Below are positions 28,624 to 38,887 of a stretch of DNA of 64,000 nt, one piece after another. The position numbers and the translations under genes were made by a program. This DNA comes from Roseomonas sp. (GTDB taxonomy: Bacteria; Pseudomonadota; Alphaproteobacteria; Acetobacterales; Acetobacteraceae). The notes under the pieces are model-generated. The model did no database searches, was not told where the DNA came from, and saw nothing but the letters and a program-made list of their open reading frames with translations. The stretch's first letter is position 1, and every line of letters begins with the position of its first letter. The stretch spans positions 293,285 through 357,284 of the forward strand of contig JADCER010000001.1 of NCBI GenBank assembly GCA_020249925.1, written 5' to 3'.

Positions 28624-30060
28624 TCACGCGCCGCGCACTACGGGAAGTTCCAATTCCCGCAGCTTCTTCCGCAGCGTATTCCGATTGAGCCCGAGCATGG
28701 CCGCCGCCTTGATCTGATTGCCTCTTGTCGCGCTCAATGCCATGCGGAGCAAGGGGCGTTCAACCTCGGCGAGCACCCGGTCGTATAATTCCTTCACCGG
28801 CATGCCATCCTTATGGGCGGACATGAAGCTGGCCAAATGGCGTTCCACTGCCTGTTCCAGCGTCATGGGCGCGGCCTGGCCATCGGGCCCGGCGACCGGC
28901 GCGGCTTCGGCCAGTTCTGCCGCCACGGCATCAGCGCCGATCACTTCCTGCGGGTAAAGGGCCGCCATGCGGCGCATCAGGTTTTCCAATTCGCGCGCAT
29001 TGCCGGGCCAGCCATGGGCCTTCAGCGCTTCCAAAGCCTCGGGCGCCAATTGCTTGGCTGGCAGGCCGGAAGCGCGGGCACGATCCAGAAAATGCCGCGC
29101 GAGCAAGGGGATATCTTCCAGCCTTTCGCGCAGCGGCGGCAGGCGGATCGGCACCACATTCAGGCGATAGAAAAGGTCTTCGCGAAACAGCCCCTGGCGA
29201 ATCTGGTGGCGCAAATCGCGATGGGTCGCGGCCACGATTCGCACATTGGCCTTGATGGGCTGACGCCCGCCGACGGTGGTGAATTCGCCCTCCTGCAAAA
29301 CGCGCAATAGGCGGGTCTGCGCTTCGGGCGGCATATCGCCGATTTCGTCCAGGAACAGCGTGCCGCCGGCGGCCTGTTCAAACCGGCCAATGCCGCGATT
29401 GAGCGCGCCGGTGAAGGCGCCGCGTTCATGGCCGAAAAGCTCTGCTTCGATCAATTCGCGCGGAATCGCCGCCATATTGATGGCCACAAAAGGCCCGGCG
29501 CGGCGCTTGCCGTAATCATGCAAGGCGCGAGCGATCAATTCCTTCCCCGTCCCGCTTTCCCCGGTGACCATCACGGTCAGATCGGTGGTCGTGAGCCGCG
29601 CCACCGTGCGGTAGATTTCCTGCATCGCCGCTGATCGCCCGATCAGGGGCAGTTTTTCGCCTTCCGCTTCCTCGGGCGGCGGTGCATCGGGCGGTGCGGC
29701 CAAGGCGCGTTCCACCGTACCCAGAACTTCCTTTAAATCGAAGGGCTTGGGCAGGTATTCAAAGGCGCCGCGTTGAGTTGCCTTGACGGCGGTCGCGAAG
29801 GTGGATTGCGCGCTCATCACAATCACGCGCATCTCGGGGCGCACGCGGCGGATGCGCGGCACCAGATCAAGCCCGTTTTCATCCGGCATCACCACGTCGG
29901 TGATGACAAGGTCCCCTTCCCCATCCTCCACCCAACGCCAGAGTGTCGCGGCCGAGGATGTGGCGCGCACCTGATACCCGGCCCGTCCCAAGGCCTGGCT
30001 CAGGACCGTGCGGATGGCGCGATCATCATCGGCGATCAGGATGGTGCGGGGATCAGTCAT
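28624..30060 (-). CDS. ntrC: nitrogen regulation response regulator NtrC
   Basis: Sigma-54-dependent activator of nitrogen-limitation genes, 478 aa. Receiver (phospho-acceptor D55 in VITDVVMPD), AAA+ domain with TGESGTGKE, an intact GAFTGA loop and a Fis-type C-terminal helix-turn-helix ([20 protein letters not shown]). The frame is open upstream into ntrB, but ATG 30060 overlaps the ntrB stop (ATG/TGA share a base) and gives the standard N-terminus. Confidence 0.96.
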   Translation of the reverse strand: MTDPRTILIADDDRAIRTVLSQALGRAGYQVRATSSAATLWRWVEDGEGDLVITDVVMPDENGLDLVPRIRRVRPEMRVIVMSAQSTFATAVKATQRGAFEYLPKPFDLKEVLGTVERALAAPPDAPPPEEAEGEKLPLIGRSAAMQEIYRTVARLTTTDLTVMVTGESGTGKELIARALHDYGKRRAGPFVAINMAAIPRELIEAELFGHERGAFTGALNRGIGRFEQAAGGTLFLDEIGDMPPEAQTRLLRVLQEGEFTTVGGRQPIKANVRIVAATHRDLRHQIRQGLFREDLFYRLNVVPIRLPPLRERLEDIPLLARHFLDRARASGLPAKQLAPEALEALKAHGWPGNARELENLMRRMAALYPQEVIGADAVAAELAEAAPVAGPDGQAAPMTLEQAVERHLASFMSAHKDGMPVKELYDRVLAEVERPLLRMALSATRGNQIKAAAMLGLNRNTLRKKLRELELPVVRGA

Positions 30061-31181
30061 CAGGCGCTCTCCTGCCAACCCGCCGGGGGCGCCGGCATGG
30101 AAAGTTTGAATTGCGTGCGGCCGGGGCGGGAATCGCATTCAATCAACCCGCCAAGATCAGTGACGAGCTTCGCGACAAGCGCCAGGCCAAGCCCCTGCCC
30201 GCCCTTTTTGGTGGAAACAAAGGGTTCAAACAGCGTTGCCTGAATTTCCTCAGGAATGCCCGGCCCATTGTCGCGCACCGTCACCAGCAGGGGCAGATGC
30301 ACCCTTTCATTGGCGGTCGGCACCGCGATGCGCACACCATGCTGATAGGCGGTGGCAAGCACGATTTCGCCATGGATCGGGTCCACCGCCTCAGCGGCAT
30401 TTTTCACCAAATTCAGGATGATCTGCACCAGAATGTCGCGATTGCCCCAAACCGGCGGCAGCGAGGGATCATATTCTTCCGAAACCTTCAAATGCGCGGC
30501 AAAGCCGGTCTGCGCGATGCGCCGCACATGATCCAGCACCTGATGGATATTGACCGGCCCCAATTCCACGGGACGTTCAGAGAAGATGTCGAAGCGGTCC
30601 ACCAGACCGCGAATCCGGTCCACCTCATCCTGGATCAGCAGGCAGAGCTCCTTATCCGCCTCAGGCGCGTTCTGTTCCAGCAATTGCGCGGCACCGCGAA
30701 TGCCGGAAAGCGGGTTTTTCACCTCATGCGCCAGCATCGCCGCCATGGCAGAGGCACCACGCGCCGCGCCGCGGAAACTGAGCTGGCGGTCGAGCATTTG
30801 CGCGGTTGAGCCATCCTGCAAGGTCAGCACCACAGCGCCTTCAATTTCATGCAAAGGCGCGCCATGGACGGAAACGCCCCGACGATTGATGCGCGGGCTT
30901 TCCAGCAACAGGTCGTAATCCGAAACGGGCGAATCGAAGCGCCTGATCTGCGCCAACACGGCAAAGACGCGGTTATCCGGCGGCAGGATATCGCTCAGCT
31001 TCAATTGGCAGAGCGCGCCGGCGGAAAGCTTGAAGAATTGCTCGGCCGCGCCATTGGCAAAGGTGAAGCGGTCTTCCGCATTCAGCACCACTGCCGGCAC
31101 CGGCAGGGCGGCCAGCACCATGGCGCTATCAAGCCGCGGCGTGCTGCGATTGGTGCTGCCAAGGCTTGCGCGCGCATTCAT
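30060..31181 (-). CDS. ntrB: nitrogen regulation histidine kinase/phosphatase NtrB
   Basis: Cytosolic bifunctional kinase and phosphatase that controls NtrC, normally with PII proteins. 373 aa: PAS domain at about 20-125, phospho-acceptor histidine H152 in [11 protein letters not shown], and HATPase domain with VRDNGPGIP and GQGLGLALV. The start overlaps the dusB stop by 4 bp. The dusB-ntrB-ntrC-ntrY-ntrX order is the classical alphaproteobacterial nitrogen-regulation cluster (dusB was formerly nifR3). Confidence 0.95.
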   Translation of the reverse strand: MNARASLGSTNRSTPRLDSAMVLAALPVPAVVLNAEDRFTFANGAAEQFFKLSAGALCQLKLSDILPPDNRVFAVLAQIRRFDSPVSDYDLLLESPRINRRGVSVHGAPLHEIEGAVVLTLQDGSTAQMLDRQLSFRGAARGASAMAAMLAHEVKNPLSGIRGAAQLLEQNAPEADKELCLLIQDEVDRIRGLVDRFDIFSERPVELGPVNIHQVLDHVRRIAQTGFAAHLKVSEEYDPSLPPVWGNRDILVQIILNLVKNAAEAVDPIHGEIVLATAYQHGVRIAVPTANERVHLPLLVTVRDNGPGIPEEIQATLFEPFVSTKKGGQGLGLALVAKLVTDLGGLIECDSRPGRTQFKLSMPAPPAGWQESA

Positions 31182-32233
31182 GCCGCAATCCGCCCATCGC
31201 CCGCTTCGCGGAAGGCATCGCGCACAGCGATAACACCCCGTTCGATCAGCGGGTCAAAGAAACCATCAATCAGGGCATGCACCGCCTCCGCCGAGGTCGC
31301 GTGATTGACCGCCACGCGAAATTCAGCCGAGCCGGGCAAGCCCTTGGAATACCAGGCAACGTGCTTGCGCGCGATACGGATGCCGGGCTCCGCACCGTGG
31401 TGTTCCAGCATAAGCGCGTAATGCTCCAGCAGGATGCGCTTTTGCTCAGCAAGCGCAGGTTCCTCGGTGCGGATACCATGCATCAAATGGGCAGCGACCT
31501 GGCCAAGCAGCCAAGGCCGGCCATAGGCGCCGCGCCCGATCATCACGCCATCGGCACCGGATTGGCGCAAAGCCTCCTCGGCATCCTCAATGGATAGGAT
31601 ATCGCCATTGGCAATCACAGGGATTTGCACGGCTTCCTTCACGCGGCGAATGAAGGCCCAATCGGCCTGGCCGGTATAGAATTGCTGGCGCGTACGGCCA
31701 TGGATGGTGACCATGCGAATGCCGCAGGCTTGCGCGATACGGGCGAGGTTGGGGGCATTCAGGCTGTTATGGTCCCAGCCCATCCGCATCTTGAGCGTGA
31801 CCGGCACGGACACGGCCTTGACGGTGGCTTCCAGAATGCGCGCTGCCGCGATTTCATCACGCATGAGCGCACTGCCGGCGCTTTGCCCCAGGGCGACTTT
31901 TTTGACTGGGCAGCCGAAATTGATATCCACCACCGCCGCACCCCGATCCACCACCAGCTTCGCGGCTTCCGCCATGGTGGTCGGGTCACAGCCGGCCAAT
32001 TGGACCGAGGCTGGGCCGCCAAACCCGTCCAGCTCGGCCATTTTCAGCGTCTGGCGGTTTTCCCGCACCATGGCCTGAGAGGCGATCATCTCAGACACCA
32101 CCATGGGCGTGCCGAGCGAACGCGCGAGGCGCCGGAAGGGCTGATCGGTCACACCCGACATGGGGGCCAGGATGACAGGCGCCGAAATGGCCAAGCCGCC
32201 AAGGTCAATCGGCTTCAGAAGAGGCAATGACAT
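31178..32233 (-). CDS. dusB: tRNA dihydrouridine synthase DusB
   Basis: Flavoenzyme that reduces uridines in the D-loop of tRNAs. The 351-residue product has LAPMSGVTDQPFR, the catalytic cysteine in DINFGCPVKKV and HGRTRQQFYTG, all diagnostic of Dus proteins. ATG 32233 (MSLPLLKP) is used rather than a longer in-frame start; a GGAGAG stretch lies about 12-14 bp upstream. It is the first gene of an eleven-gene minus-strand run ending at greB. Confidence 0.94.
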   Translation of the reverse strand: MSLPLLKPIDLGGLAISAPVILAPMSGVTDQPFRRLARSLGTPMVVSEMIASQAMVRENRQTLKMAELDGFGGPASVQLAGCDPTTMAEAAKLVVDRGAAVVDINFGCPVKKVALGQSAGSALMRDEIAAARILEATVKAVSVPVTLKMRMGWDHNSLNAPNLARIAQACGIRMVTIHGRTRQQFYTGQADWAFIRRVKEAVQIPVIANGDILSIEDAEEALRQSGADGVMIGRGAYGRPWLLGQVAAHLMHGIRTEEPALAEQKRILLEHYALMLEHHGAEPGIRIARKHVAWYSKGLPGSAEFRVAVNHATSAEAVHALIDGFFDPLIERGVIAVRDAFREAGDGRIAA

Positions 32234-32558
32234 GGCTTTCTTACACTCTCCTGCATTTATTTTAAGCAATTTACTCAAAAATCTCTCACTCCACAAGGCC
32301 TGCTTGTGAATTAGGCATAAATCATGCCGGAACCGCTCTGCGGCCCGCCCGCGGATAAGCGCCGAGCATTGCTGCGGGTGTCGCTTGGGAGCTCAGGCGG
32401 CAATACGCCCCAGGCCTAACCTATCCGAGAGGCGCGCCGGGCCTTCATCGCCGAAAAATGCGCGCTTTGTACCAATCATCACTGATCAGGCGTTCGGAAT
32501 GTGGTGGAACATCGCCGTCAGTCGTCAAGAAACCCGCATTAACGACAAAGGGGACACA
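32234..32558. other. 325-bp intergenic region between dusB and the one-TM protein
   Basis: Divergent promoter region without a credible gene. The part next to dusB is AT-rich (32235-32290), which fits its promoter. A small hairpin, GGCAT-AAATC-ATGCC, lies at 32314-32328. I see no clear -35/-10 pair and no known riboswitch. Confidence 0.4.
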
Positions 32559-32987
32559 ATGTTCGCTCATATCCACGCCAGGTTCCGCTCTCCGGCCCCA
32601 ATCGGCCAGCCAAGCGCCCTCCCCGCCATATCATGGCAGGCCGTGTTGGGCGTCACGCTGATCATGCTGGTCGCGACGCTGGTCGCGCAGCAGGCGCGGC
32701 CCTTGCTCTGGCCGTCCCAGATGGCGGAGACCCGCTTATCGCTGCAGAGCTTTGGCAATCAGAAGGCGGCCGAGGAAGCGCTGCGCTTGTCGGTCGAGCG
32801 GCTTGACCGTTTCAACCGCGAGACGCGGCTCTATCTGGATCACGATGCAGAAGTGACCATTCCGGGCTTTGGCTACGGGTCGCCCAACGCCATGCGGCTC
32901 CAGCTCCAGGAACAGATGGAGGCGATACGTGCGGATTATCAGCAGCTTCAGCAGTCGGTTGAAATAGCGCGTGCTCCCGTGCCGTGA
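32559..32987 (+). CDS. hypothetical one-TM protein
   Basis: 142-residue protein I do not recognise. ATG 32559 follows an AAAGGGG site; the frame is open further upstream without a convincing start. There is one membrane helix at about residues 31-48 (LGVTLIMLVATLVAQQ). The rest is charged and probably helical, with heptad-like stretches (NQKAAEEALRLSVERLDRF; EQMEAIRADYQQLQQSV), suggesting a membrane-anchored coiled coil. No family could be assigned and the neighbours give no clue. Confidence 0.6.
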   Translation: MFAHIHARFRSPAPIGQPSALPAISWQAVLGVTLIMLVATLVAQQARPLLWPSQMAETRLSLQSFGNQKAAEEALRLSVERLDRFNRETRLYLDHDAEVTIPGFGYGSPNAMRLQLQEQMEAIRADYQQLQQSVEIARAPVP

Positions 32988-33119
32988 TCGCCGGGTAACC
33001 GACAGCAGCGGCCAGACCACTAGCCCCAAGCGACATTGCGCCAATGGACGCGGACGCCAGGGATGTACGCGCCGGTTTCGGTCACTTCACGGGCGCGCAT
33101 CCCGCGCTAAACTACCCTC

Positions 33120-34265
33120 ATGAAAACCGTGGCTCTTCTTCTCTCGGCCGGGCATGGCAGCCGCTTTGGCGCGGCGCAGCCCAAGCAATTTCTGCCTTTA
33201 TTGGGCCGGCCAGTGCTGCGCCACGCGGCCGAGGCGCTTTTGGCCGAGGGGCTGGTGGCCGCGCTGCAACCCGTCGCCCCCGCCGGCGAGGAAGCCTTTG
33301 TCGCGAGTCTATTGCAGGGCCTGCCCTGCCTGCCCGTGGTGGCGGGCGGCGCCACACGGGAAGACAGCGTGCGTGCGGGGCTCGCAGCCCTCGCGGCCGA
33401 GGCGCCAGACTATGTCCTGGTGCATGACGCGGCCCGCCCCGTTATCCCGAAAGGCACCATCCCTGCCCTGCTCGCCGCGCTTGAGGCCTATCCCGGCGCC
33501 ATACCGGCCCAGCCAGTGGCCGATACGCTAAAGCGCGTGGCCGCTGGCGTGATTGAAGCCACCGTCCCGCGAGAGGGGCTATTCCGTGCCCAAACGCCTC
33601 AGGCCTTTCGCTACGGCCCGCTTTGCGCGGCGCATGAGGCGCGCGCCGGGGCGGTGACCGATGATGCGTCACTTCTTGAAGCACTCGGGCAGTCGGTTGC
33701 CATTGTGCCGGGCAGTGAGCGTAATGTGAAAATCACCTGGCCCGAGGATCTTGCCCGCGTGGAAGCTGAAATGATCGCCCGCATGGTGCCGCGCACCGGC
33801 ACCGGCTTTGATGTACACCGCCTGGTGGCGGGCCGCCCCTTGATCCTATGTGGCATCAATGTCCCGCATGAGCTTGGTCTTGATGGACATTCGGATGCCG
33901 ATGTCGGGTTGCATGCGCTTTGTGATGCGATTTATGGCGCCTTGGCCGAAGGCGATATTGGCCGCTGGTTCCCGCCATCCCAGGCGGATTGGAAGGATGC
34001 CGATAGTGCCGCCTTCCTGCGGCACGCAGCCGGGCGGGTTGCGGCGCGCGGCGGCGTGCTGGTGCATGTGGATGTGACGCTGATTTGCGAAAGGCCCAAA
34101 ATCGCCCCGCATGCGGATGCCATGCGTGCGCGCATCGCCGAATTGGCTGGGCTCGATGTGGCGGCGGTATCGGTCAAGGCCACCACCACGGAACGGCTTG
34201 GCTTTACCGGGCGTGGCGAGGGCATAGCCGCCCAGGCGGCAGCCACCATTCTGCTGCCGGCCTGA
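33120..34265 (+). CDS. ispDF: bifunctional IspD/IspF of the MEP isoprenoid pathway
   Basis: Fusion of 2-C-methyl-D-erythritol 4-phosphate cytidylyltransferase (IspD, about residues 1-222) and 2-C-methyl-D-erythritol 2,4-cyclodiphosphate synthase (IspF, about 226-381). IspD shows [18 protein letters not shown] and VHDAARP; IspF shows the metal-binding DVH in TGFDVHRL, then [15 protein letters not shown] and the C-terminal [17 protein letters not shown]. Such fusions are common in alphaproteobacteria. It converges on the GGDEF/EAL gene with 7 bp between stops. Confidence 0.96.
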   Translation: MKTVALLLSAGHGSRFGAAQPKQFLPLLGRPVLRHAAEALLAEGLVAALQPVAPAGEEAFVASLLQGLPCLPVVAGGATREDSVRAGLAALAAEAPDYVLVHDAARPVIPKGTIPALLAALEAYPGAIPAQPVADTLKRVAAGVIEATVPREGLFRAQTPQAFRYGPLCAAHEARAGAVTDDASLLEALGQSVAIVPGSERNVKITWPEDLARVEAEMIARMVPRTGTGFDVHRLVAGRPLILCGINVPHELGLDGHSDADVGLHALCDAIYGALAEGDIGRWFPPSQADWKDADSAAFLRHAAGRVAARGGVLVHVDVTLICERPKIAPHADAMRARIAELAGLDVAAVSVKATTTERLGFTGRGEGIAAQAAATILLPA

Positions 34266-34272
34266 CGCGGCT

Positions 34273-36135
34273 TTACCCCACGCCAAGCCCTTCCGCCGGC
34301 GGATTGGCAATCAGCTCGGCATAGGCAGCGGCTTCTTTCGGTTTTCCGATCAGATAACCCTGGGCGCTATTGCAGCCTTCCAGGATCAAAAGCCGCATCT
34401 GATCCGGGGTTTCCACCCCCTCGGCCGTCACCGCAATCCCCAGGCTGCGCCCAAGCCCGACCACAGAGCGCAGGATCGCGAGGCTTTGCGCGCTTTCCGG
34501 CAAATCACGGATGAAGGATCGATCCACCTTCAGCCGATCAAAGGGGAAGGAACGCAATTGGGTAAGTGACGAATAACCCGTGCCGAAATCATCCATGGCG
34601 ATATGGCAGCCAAGCGCCCTTATGGCGGCCAATTGCGCCGGCGCATCGCCACTTGCGGGCAGCAGCACGGTTTCGGTCACTTCCAATTCCAGGCGCTGCG
34701 GGGCCAGCCCGCTTTCCTTGAGCGCGCCGCGCAAGGTTTCCAAAAGCCGCCCATCCCTGAATTGCGCCGGGGCGATATTGACCGAAACCGAAAGCGATTT
34801 CGGCCAATGCGCCGCTGCGCGGCAGGCTTCCCGGATCACCCAATCGCCAATGCGCCCCATCAGGCCGAGTTTTTCGGCCAAGGGCAGGAAATCGCCCGGC
34901 GGCACCAGCCCGGCCTCAGGATGGCGCCAGCGGATCAGTGCTTCGAAACCTGTCAGCCGACCCGCAGGCAGGGCAATAAGCGGCTGATAATGCAATTCAA
35001 ATTCCTGCCTGCATAAGGCATTGCGCAGCGCGGCTTCTGCATTGCGCTGCGCCTTGGCGCGGGCATCCATATCGGCACTGAAGCGGCACCAGCGCGGCGT
35101 CGCCTGCCCATCATGTTCAAGGCTTGAACGGGCGAGGCCAGCGCAGCGCAGCAAAAGGGGCGCGTCATTGCCATCTTCCGGCGCCAACACAAAGCCAAGC
35201 CGCGGCGTCACGCTCACGGTCTCGCCCAGTACCAGATAGGGGTGGCCAAGCAGATGGGTCAGGCGCTTGGCCATGGCTTCCGCCTGCGAAGCGGTCGAAA
35301 CATCGGCCTGCAGAATGGCGAATTCATCGCCCGCCAGGCGCGCCACCAGATCCGTGCTCCGAATCGCGGCCGAAAGCCGCCTTGCAGCGGCGCGCAACAA
35401 TTCCTCCTGCGCGGCATGGCCGAGATTCGTGGTCACATGGCGAAGACCATCAAGATCAAGCACATGCACGGCGATGCGCGCCGGGCGACGGCCGGGCCTG
35501 ACCAGCGCCGTGCTGACGCGCGCCGAAAACATGGCGAAATCGGCAAGGCCCGTGACCGTGTCCAAGCCGCCGCCGCCTGGAAGGTTGTGCCTGGTTTGAA
35601 CAGCCAAGGCCCAGGTGCCGCTGCCGGCATGGCGAATGGTAAAGCCAAGACCCGGCGCGCCATCCAGGGTGACTTCGCGTTCAGCCTCAGCTGGGTTCCA
35701 TGTGGCAGCGGCGCAGGCCTGCACCAGGGCCGCGGCAGCATTGGGTTCAAGGCGGGGGCTGCTATCCAGCAAATCAGAAAGGCTCGTGAATCGGGTGGCA
35801 GAACCGCGCCCAAGCCCGAGCAAACCGATCGCGCCCTGGCCAAGCGCGCCGATCTGTAGGCTCGTGTCAAAGGTCAGGCGATTATCCATCAGGCTTAGCC
35901 ACCCAAGGGCCCGGCGCTTGGGGCGTGAATGCAGCCGCCTTTGTCCCAAGGGCGCGGGCGACAGGTCAAGCACAGTTTCATGCACTTCACTCCAGAAGGG
36001 TTCCGCCTCAGGGAAGGCCAGCAAGGCCAAGGCGGCGCCATTCGCTATAAGCGACGGAGGTGAAGGAAGGGTGGAGAGTGTAATTTTATGCACAAATACA
36101 CGTATAGGTTGAAGTTCTTGATTTGTCCACCCCAT
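34273..36135 (-). CDS. GGDEF/EAL domain protein, probable c-di-GMP phosphodiesterase
   Basis: 620-residue protein with an unassigned N-terminal part (about 1-190), a GGDEF domain and a C-terminal EAL domain. The GGDEF signature is altered to AGDEF (about residues 268-272), so cyclase activity is doubtful, although it may bind GTP. The EAL domain is intact: EAL in GFEALIRWRH (about 398-400), EVTETVLL, DDFGTGYSSL, KVDRSFI and AEGVET, so c-di-GMP hydrolysis is likely. No membrane helix is evident. ATG 36135 is preferred over a TTG 13 codons upstream. A terminator facing the same way lies just before the gene. Confidence 0.88.
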   Translation of the reverse strand: MGWTNQELQPIRVFVHKITLSTLPSPPSLIANGAALALLAFPEAEPFWSEVHETVLDLSPAPLGQRRLHSRPKRRALGWLSLMDNRLTFDTSLQIGALGQGAIGLLGLGRGSATRFTSLSDLLDSSPRLEPNAAAALVQACAAATWNPAEAEREVTLDGAPGLGFTIRHAGSGTWALAVQTRHNLPGGGGLDTVTGLADFAMFSARVSTALVRPGRRPARIAVHVLDLDGLRHVTTNLGHAAQEELLRAAARRLSAAIRSTDLVARLAGDEFAILQADVSTASQAEAMAKRLTHLLGHPYLVLGETVSVTPRLGFVLAPEDGNDAPLLLRCAGLARSSLEHDGQATPRWCRFSADMDARAKAQRNAEAALRNALCRQEFELHYQPLIALPAGRLTGFEALIRWRHPEAGLVPPGDFLPLAEKLGLMGRIGDWVIREACRAAAHWPKSLSVSVNIAPAQFRDGRLLETLRGALKESGLAPQRLELEVTETVLLPASGDAPAQLAAIRALGCHIAMDDFGTGYSSLTQLRSFPFDRLKVDRSFIRDLPESAQSLAILRSVVGLGRSLGIAVTAEGVETPDQMRLLILEGCNSAQGYLIGKPKEAAAYAELIANPPAEGLGVG

Positions 36136-36171
36136 AATGAAAATGCGTTGCAAAATGCAATAAGAAATTGC

Positions 36172-36205
36172 CAAAAAAAGAGGGCCACCCCATTGGGATG
36201 GCCCT
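36172..36205 (-). terminator. rho-independent terminator after the thiolase gene
   Basis: Read on the minus strand, AGGGCCA (36205-36199) pairs with TGGCCCT (36187-36181), with further GC pairs inside and one mismatch, followed by CTTTTTTT (36180-36173). It should end the Bug-thiolase transcript about 120 bp after the thiolase stop and insulate the GGDEF/EAL gene. A second small hairpin, AGCGGG-CTAT-CCCGCT, lies at 36238-36253. Confidence 0.75.
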
Positions 36206-36326
36206 TAGGCAAGGTTGAGGAAGGCTAAGCTGCCAGGAGCGGGCTATCCCGCTACCAGACACGATTACCCTTGCATCAAACGTGCCACGTCTTTGGGCGC
36301 CATTTGCACAGAGATTGGACGGTCAA

Positions 36327-37499
36327 TTAGCCTGCACGTTCCAAAATTGATACATAATTTGCCACCGCCGCGCCGCCCATATTGAAGACGCCCGCCAATT
36401 CGGCACGCGGCAGTTGCATCGCCCCCGCCTGCCCGCAAAGCTGCATGGCCGCCAGCACATGCATGGAAACGCCCGTCGCGCCAATCGGGTGGCCCTTGGC
36501 CTTCAGCCCGCCCGAGCGGTTCACCGGCAGCTTGCCACCCGCCGCCGTCCAGCCTTCCAGCGCAGCCCTGCCACCCTTGCCTTCAGGGGCCAGACCCATC
36601 GCCTCATATTCGATGAGCTCGGCAATGGTGAAGCAATCATGCGTCTCAACAAAAGAAAGGTCACCTACGCCAACCCCGGCCTGTTCATAGGCGCGCTGCC
36701 AGGCAGTGCGCGCACCATCAAAGCGGATGATGTCGCGGGCCGCGATGGGCAGGTATTCATTGACCTGTACCGCGGCGCGGAAGCGCACGGCCTTGCCCAT
36801 GGTTTTTGCCGTTTCGGCATCGGCCAGCACCAAGGCCGCCGCACCATCGGACACCAATGAGCAATCGGTGCGCTTCAGGGGACGCGCCACATAAGGGTTT
36901 TTCTCACTCTCGTTGCGGCAGAAATCAAAGCCGAAATCCTTGCGCATCTGCGCCCAAGGGTTGTCCACGCCATTCTTGTGGTTCTTGGCCGCAATCATGG
37001 CGAGTGCATCAGACTGATCGCCATGGCGCTGGAAATAGGCTTCAGCGATCCGGCCAAACACGCCGGCAAAGCCGCCTTCAATATCGGATTCCGTCTTGCG
37101 ATAGGAAGCGGTCAGCAGAATCTCGCCAATCTTGGGGCCGGGCGTCGCGGTCATTTTCTCCGCCCCCACCACCAGAGCGAAGCGGCCACGCCCGGCGGCG
37201 ATGAAATCCCGCGCGCCATGGATGGCCGCACTGCCGGTGGCGCAGGCATTTTCATAGCGTGTGATGGGCCGGAAGCGCATTTCCGGCACGCTTTGCAGCA
37301 AAAGCGAGGCCGGGAAGCCCTGGGGCGTGAAGCCCTCACCAAAAATGCCGACGAAGCCCGCGTCAATCTCGGCGGGCGATATCCCGGCATCCTCGATCGC
37401 GGCGCGGGCCACGCGCGCGATCAGGCTTTCCAGATCGGGTTCGGCTTCAAGCTTGCCAAAGGGGCTATGCGCCCAGCCAATGATTGCAGCTTCGGTCAT
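36327..37499 (-). CDS. thiolase family protein (acetyl-CoA acetyltransferase / SCP2-type)
   Basis: 390-residue thiolase-fold enzyme of the SCP2/acetyl-CoA C-acetyltransferase-like group. The acylated cysteine is in NACATGS (C86), and the C-terminal GGLKAKGHPIGATG supplies the catalytic histidine. The second catalytic cysteine expected of true degradative thiolases is not obvious at the C-terminus (FNMGGAAVAN), as in SCP2-type members, so the reaction could be a different acyl-CoA condensation or cleavage. It lies 64 bp after a Bug receptor gene on the same strand. Confidence 0.86.
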   Translation of the reverse strand: MTEAAIIGWAHSPFGKLEAEPDLESLIARVARAAIEDAGISPAEIDAGFVGIFGEGFTPQGFPASLLLQSVPEMRFRPITRYENACATGSAAIHGARDFIAAGRGRFALVVGAEKMTATPGPKIGEILLTASYRKTESDIEGGFAGVFGRIAEAYFQRHGDQSDALAMIAAKNHKNGVDNPWAQMRKDFGFDFCRNESEKNPYVARPLKRTDCSLVSDGAAALVLADAETAKTMGKAVRFRAAVQVNEYLPIAARDIIRFDGARTAWQRAYEQAGVGVGDLSFVETHDCFTIAELIEYEAMGLAPEGKGGRAALEGWTAAGGKLPVNRSGGLKAKGHPIGATGVSMHVLAAMQLCGQAGAMQLPRAELAGVFNMGGAAVANYVSILERAG

Positions 37500-37563
37500 G
37501 ATGGGGTCTCCGCTTTAGGTGCCTTATGCCAGAGCAGGCCGGCCTTGTAATCCAAGGCGCGGC

Positions 37564-38538
37564 CTATTCCGGGTCAATACCAGCCGCGCGCAGAATGCGG
37601 GTATACTTCTCCACCCCTTCGCGCACAAAGGCCATGACCTGCGCATTGGTTTCAAAACCGGGGCGTGCCGTCACACCCGTTGTTTCATTCAGCCGCGCGG
37701 CGGTTTGCTGGACGGCCTGGCGGAAGGCCGCGCCAAGCGTCGCGATGGCTTCCGGTGGCGTGCCCCTGGGGGCGACAACGGGGAAGAATTCTTCAAACAC
37801 CACGCCGGGCATGCCCGCCTCCGGCGCGTTTGGCAGATCGGGCAGGGCCGGGCTGCGGTGGTCTGACAAGACTGCCAAGGCACGCAAATTGCCGCCGCGC
37901 ACCTGACCGATGGAAGACGCCATGGTCGGCGTGCCAAAATGCGCCTCGCCCGAGACCATTGCGGCAACGCCCGGGCCACCGCCACGGTAATGCACGGTCT
38001 CCACCTGCACATTCATGAGGTTCATGAACAACAGCCCACCGATATGCGGGCCGCTGCCAATGCCGGCCGAGGCATAGTTGAAGCGCCCCGGATTGGCGCG
38101 CAGCAGCGCCACGAATTCTTGCGCTGTGCGGGCCTCCACGCGGGGATTGACCACCAAAAGATGCGGCGAAAAGCCTACAATCGCGATGCCTTCGAAATCG
38201 GTCAGCGTGTTGTAGGGCATGCGCGAGACCATGGCAGGCACGGTCGCGAGCGAGCTATTGATGAGCAGCGTATAGCCATCCGCCGGGGCGCGTGCCGCAG
38301 CCTCAGACCCGATCACGCTGCCGGCACCGGCGCGGTTTTCGACAATCACGGGCTGGCCCAGGATTTGGCCCACGGCCTCGGCCAGGATGCGGCCAACAAT
38401 GTCATTGGAACCGCCCGGCGCGGCGGCCACGATCAGCCGGATGGGCCGCGTTGGGCGCCAGCTGCCCTGTGCGCTGAGAATGCTGGGGGCCAGACCTGCC
38501 GAAAGGGCAAGGCCAAGGGCTGTTCTACGGTGCATCAT
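37564..38538 (-). CDS. Bug (TctC-type) periplasmic solute-binding protein
   Basis: Extracytoplasmic receptor of the tripartite tricarboxylate transporter (TTT) family, which bind carboxylates, amides and related small compounds. ATG 38538 gives a signal peptide with RR (MMHRRTALGLALSAG) ending near SAQG; GGGAGG lies upstream. Family motifs are PIRLIVAAAPGGSNDIVGR and GQPVIVENRAGAG. No TctA/TctB permease genes are nearby, which is typical of the many orphan Bug genes in this type of genome. The thiolase downstream suggests a substrate activated as a CoA ester, but this is only context. Confidence 0.88.
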   Translation of the reverse strand: MMHRRTALGLALSAGLAPSILSAQGSWRPTRPIRLIVAAAPGGSNDIVGRILAEAVGQILGQPVIVENRAGAGSVIGSEAAARAPADGYTLLINSSLATVPAMVSRMPYNTLTDFEGIAIVGFSPHLLVVNPRVEARTAQEFVALLRANPGRFNYASAGIGSGPHIGGLLFMNLMNVQVETVHYRGGGPGVAAMVSGEAHFGTPTMASSIGQVRGGNLRALAVLSDHRSPALPDLPNAPEAGMPGVVFEEFFPVVAPRGTPPEAIATLGAAFRQAVQQTAARLNETTGVTARPGFETNAQVMAFVREGVEKYTRILRAAGIDPE

Positions 38539-38887
38539 GAATGTTCTTCCTCCCTCAATAACTTCTTTCATTTGGCCCAGCCATGTCCCGGCGGGTCATG
38601 GGGCCGAGCGCCGCTCATGCGGTTTTGGGCAGTCATTTTTTCAGCCCCAAGCATTTGCGCACGGGCCGCGGACGCATCGGATCAATCGGTCGCGCAGGTG
38701 CTTTCATGGCACGTCATGGGTCTCCCGAAAACCGGCTATGATCCAAGCCGAATACGGCGCGGATTGGAAGAGCGCGATGGCACTTGCAGCGGTTTCCGCG
38801 CAGCTTTCTTCAGGGGAAAGGATGCAAGCCTTTGGCTGGTCGCATTTCCCACGCAGCCAAGCGATTTGTCTGGGCGTCAAACAACGC
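38539..38887. other. 349-bp region without a supported gene
   Basis: It separates the Bug gene (transcribed leftwards) from the 3' end of the Hint-domain gene. Short open frames exist on the plus strand, but none has a ribosome-binding site or recognisable product, and they run into the antisense of the Hint gene. No clear repeat or strong hairpin was seen. Confidence 0.4.
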
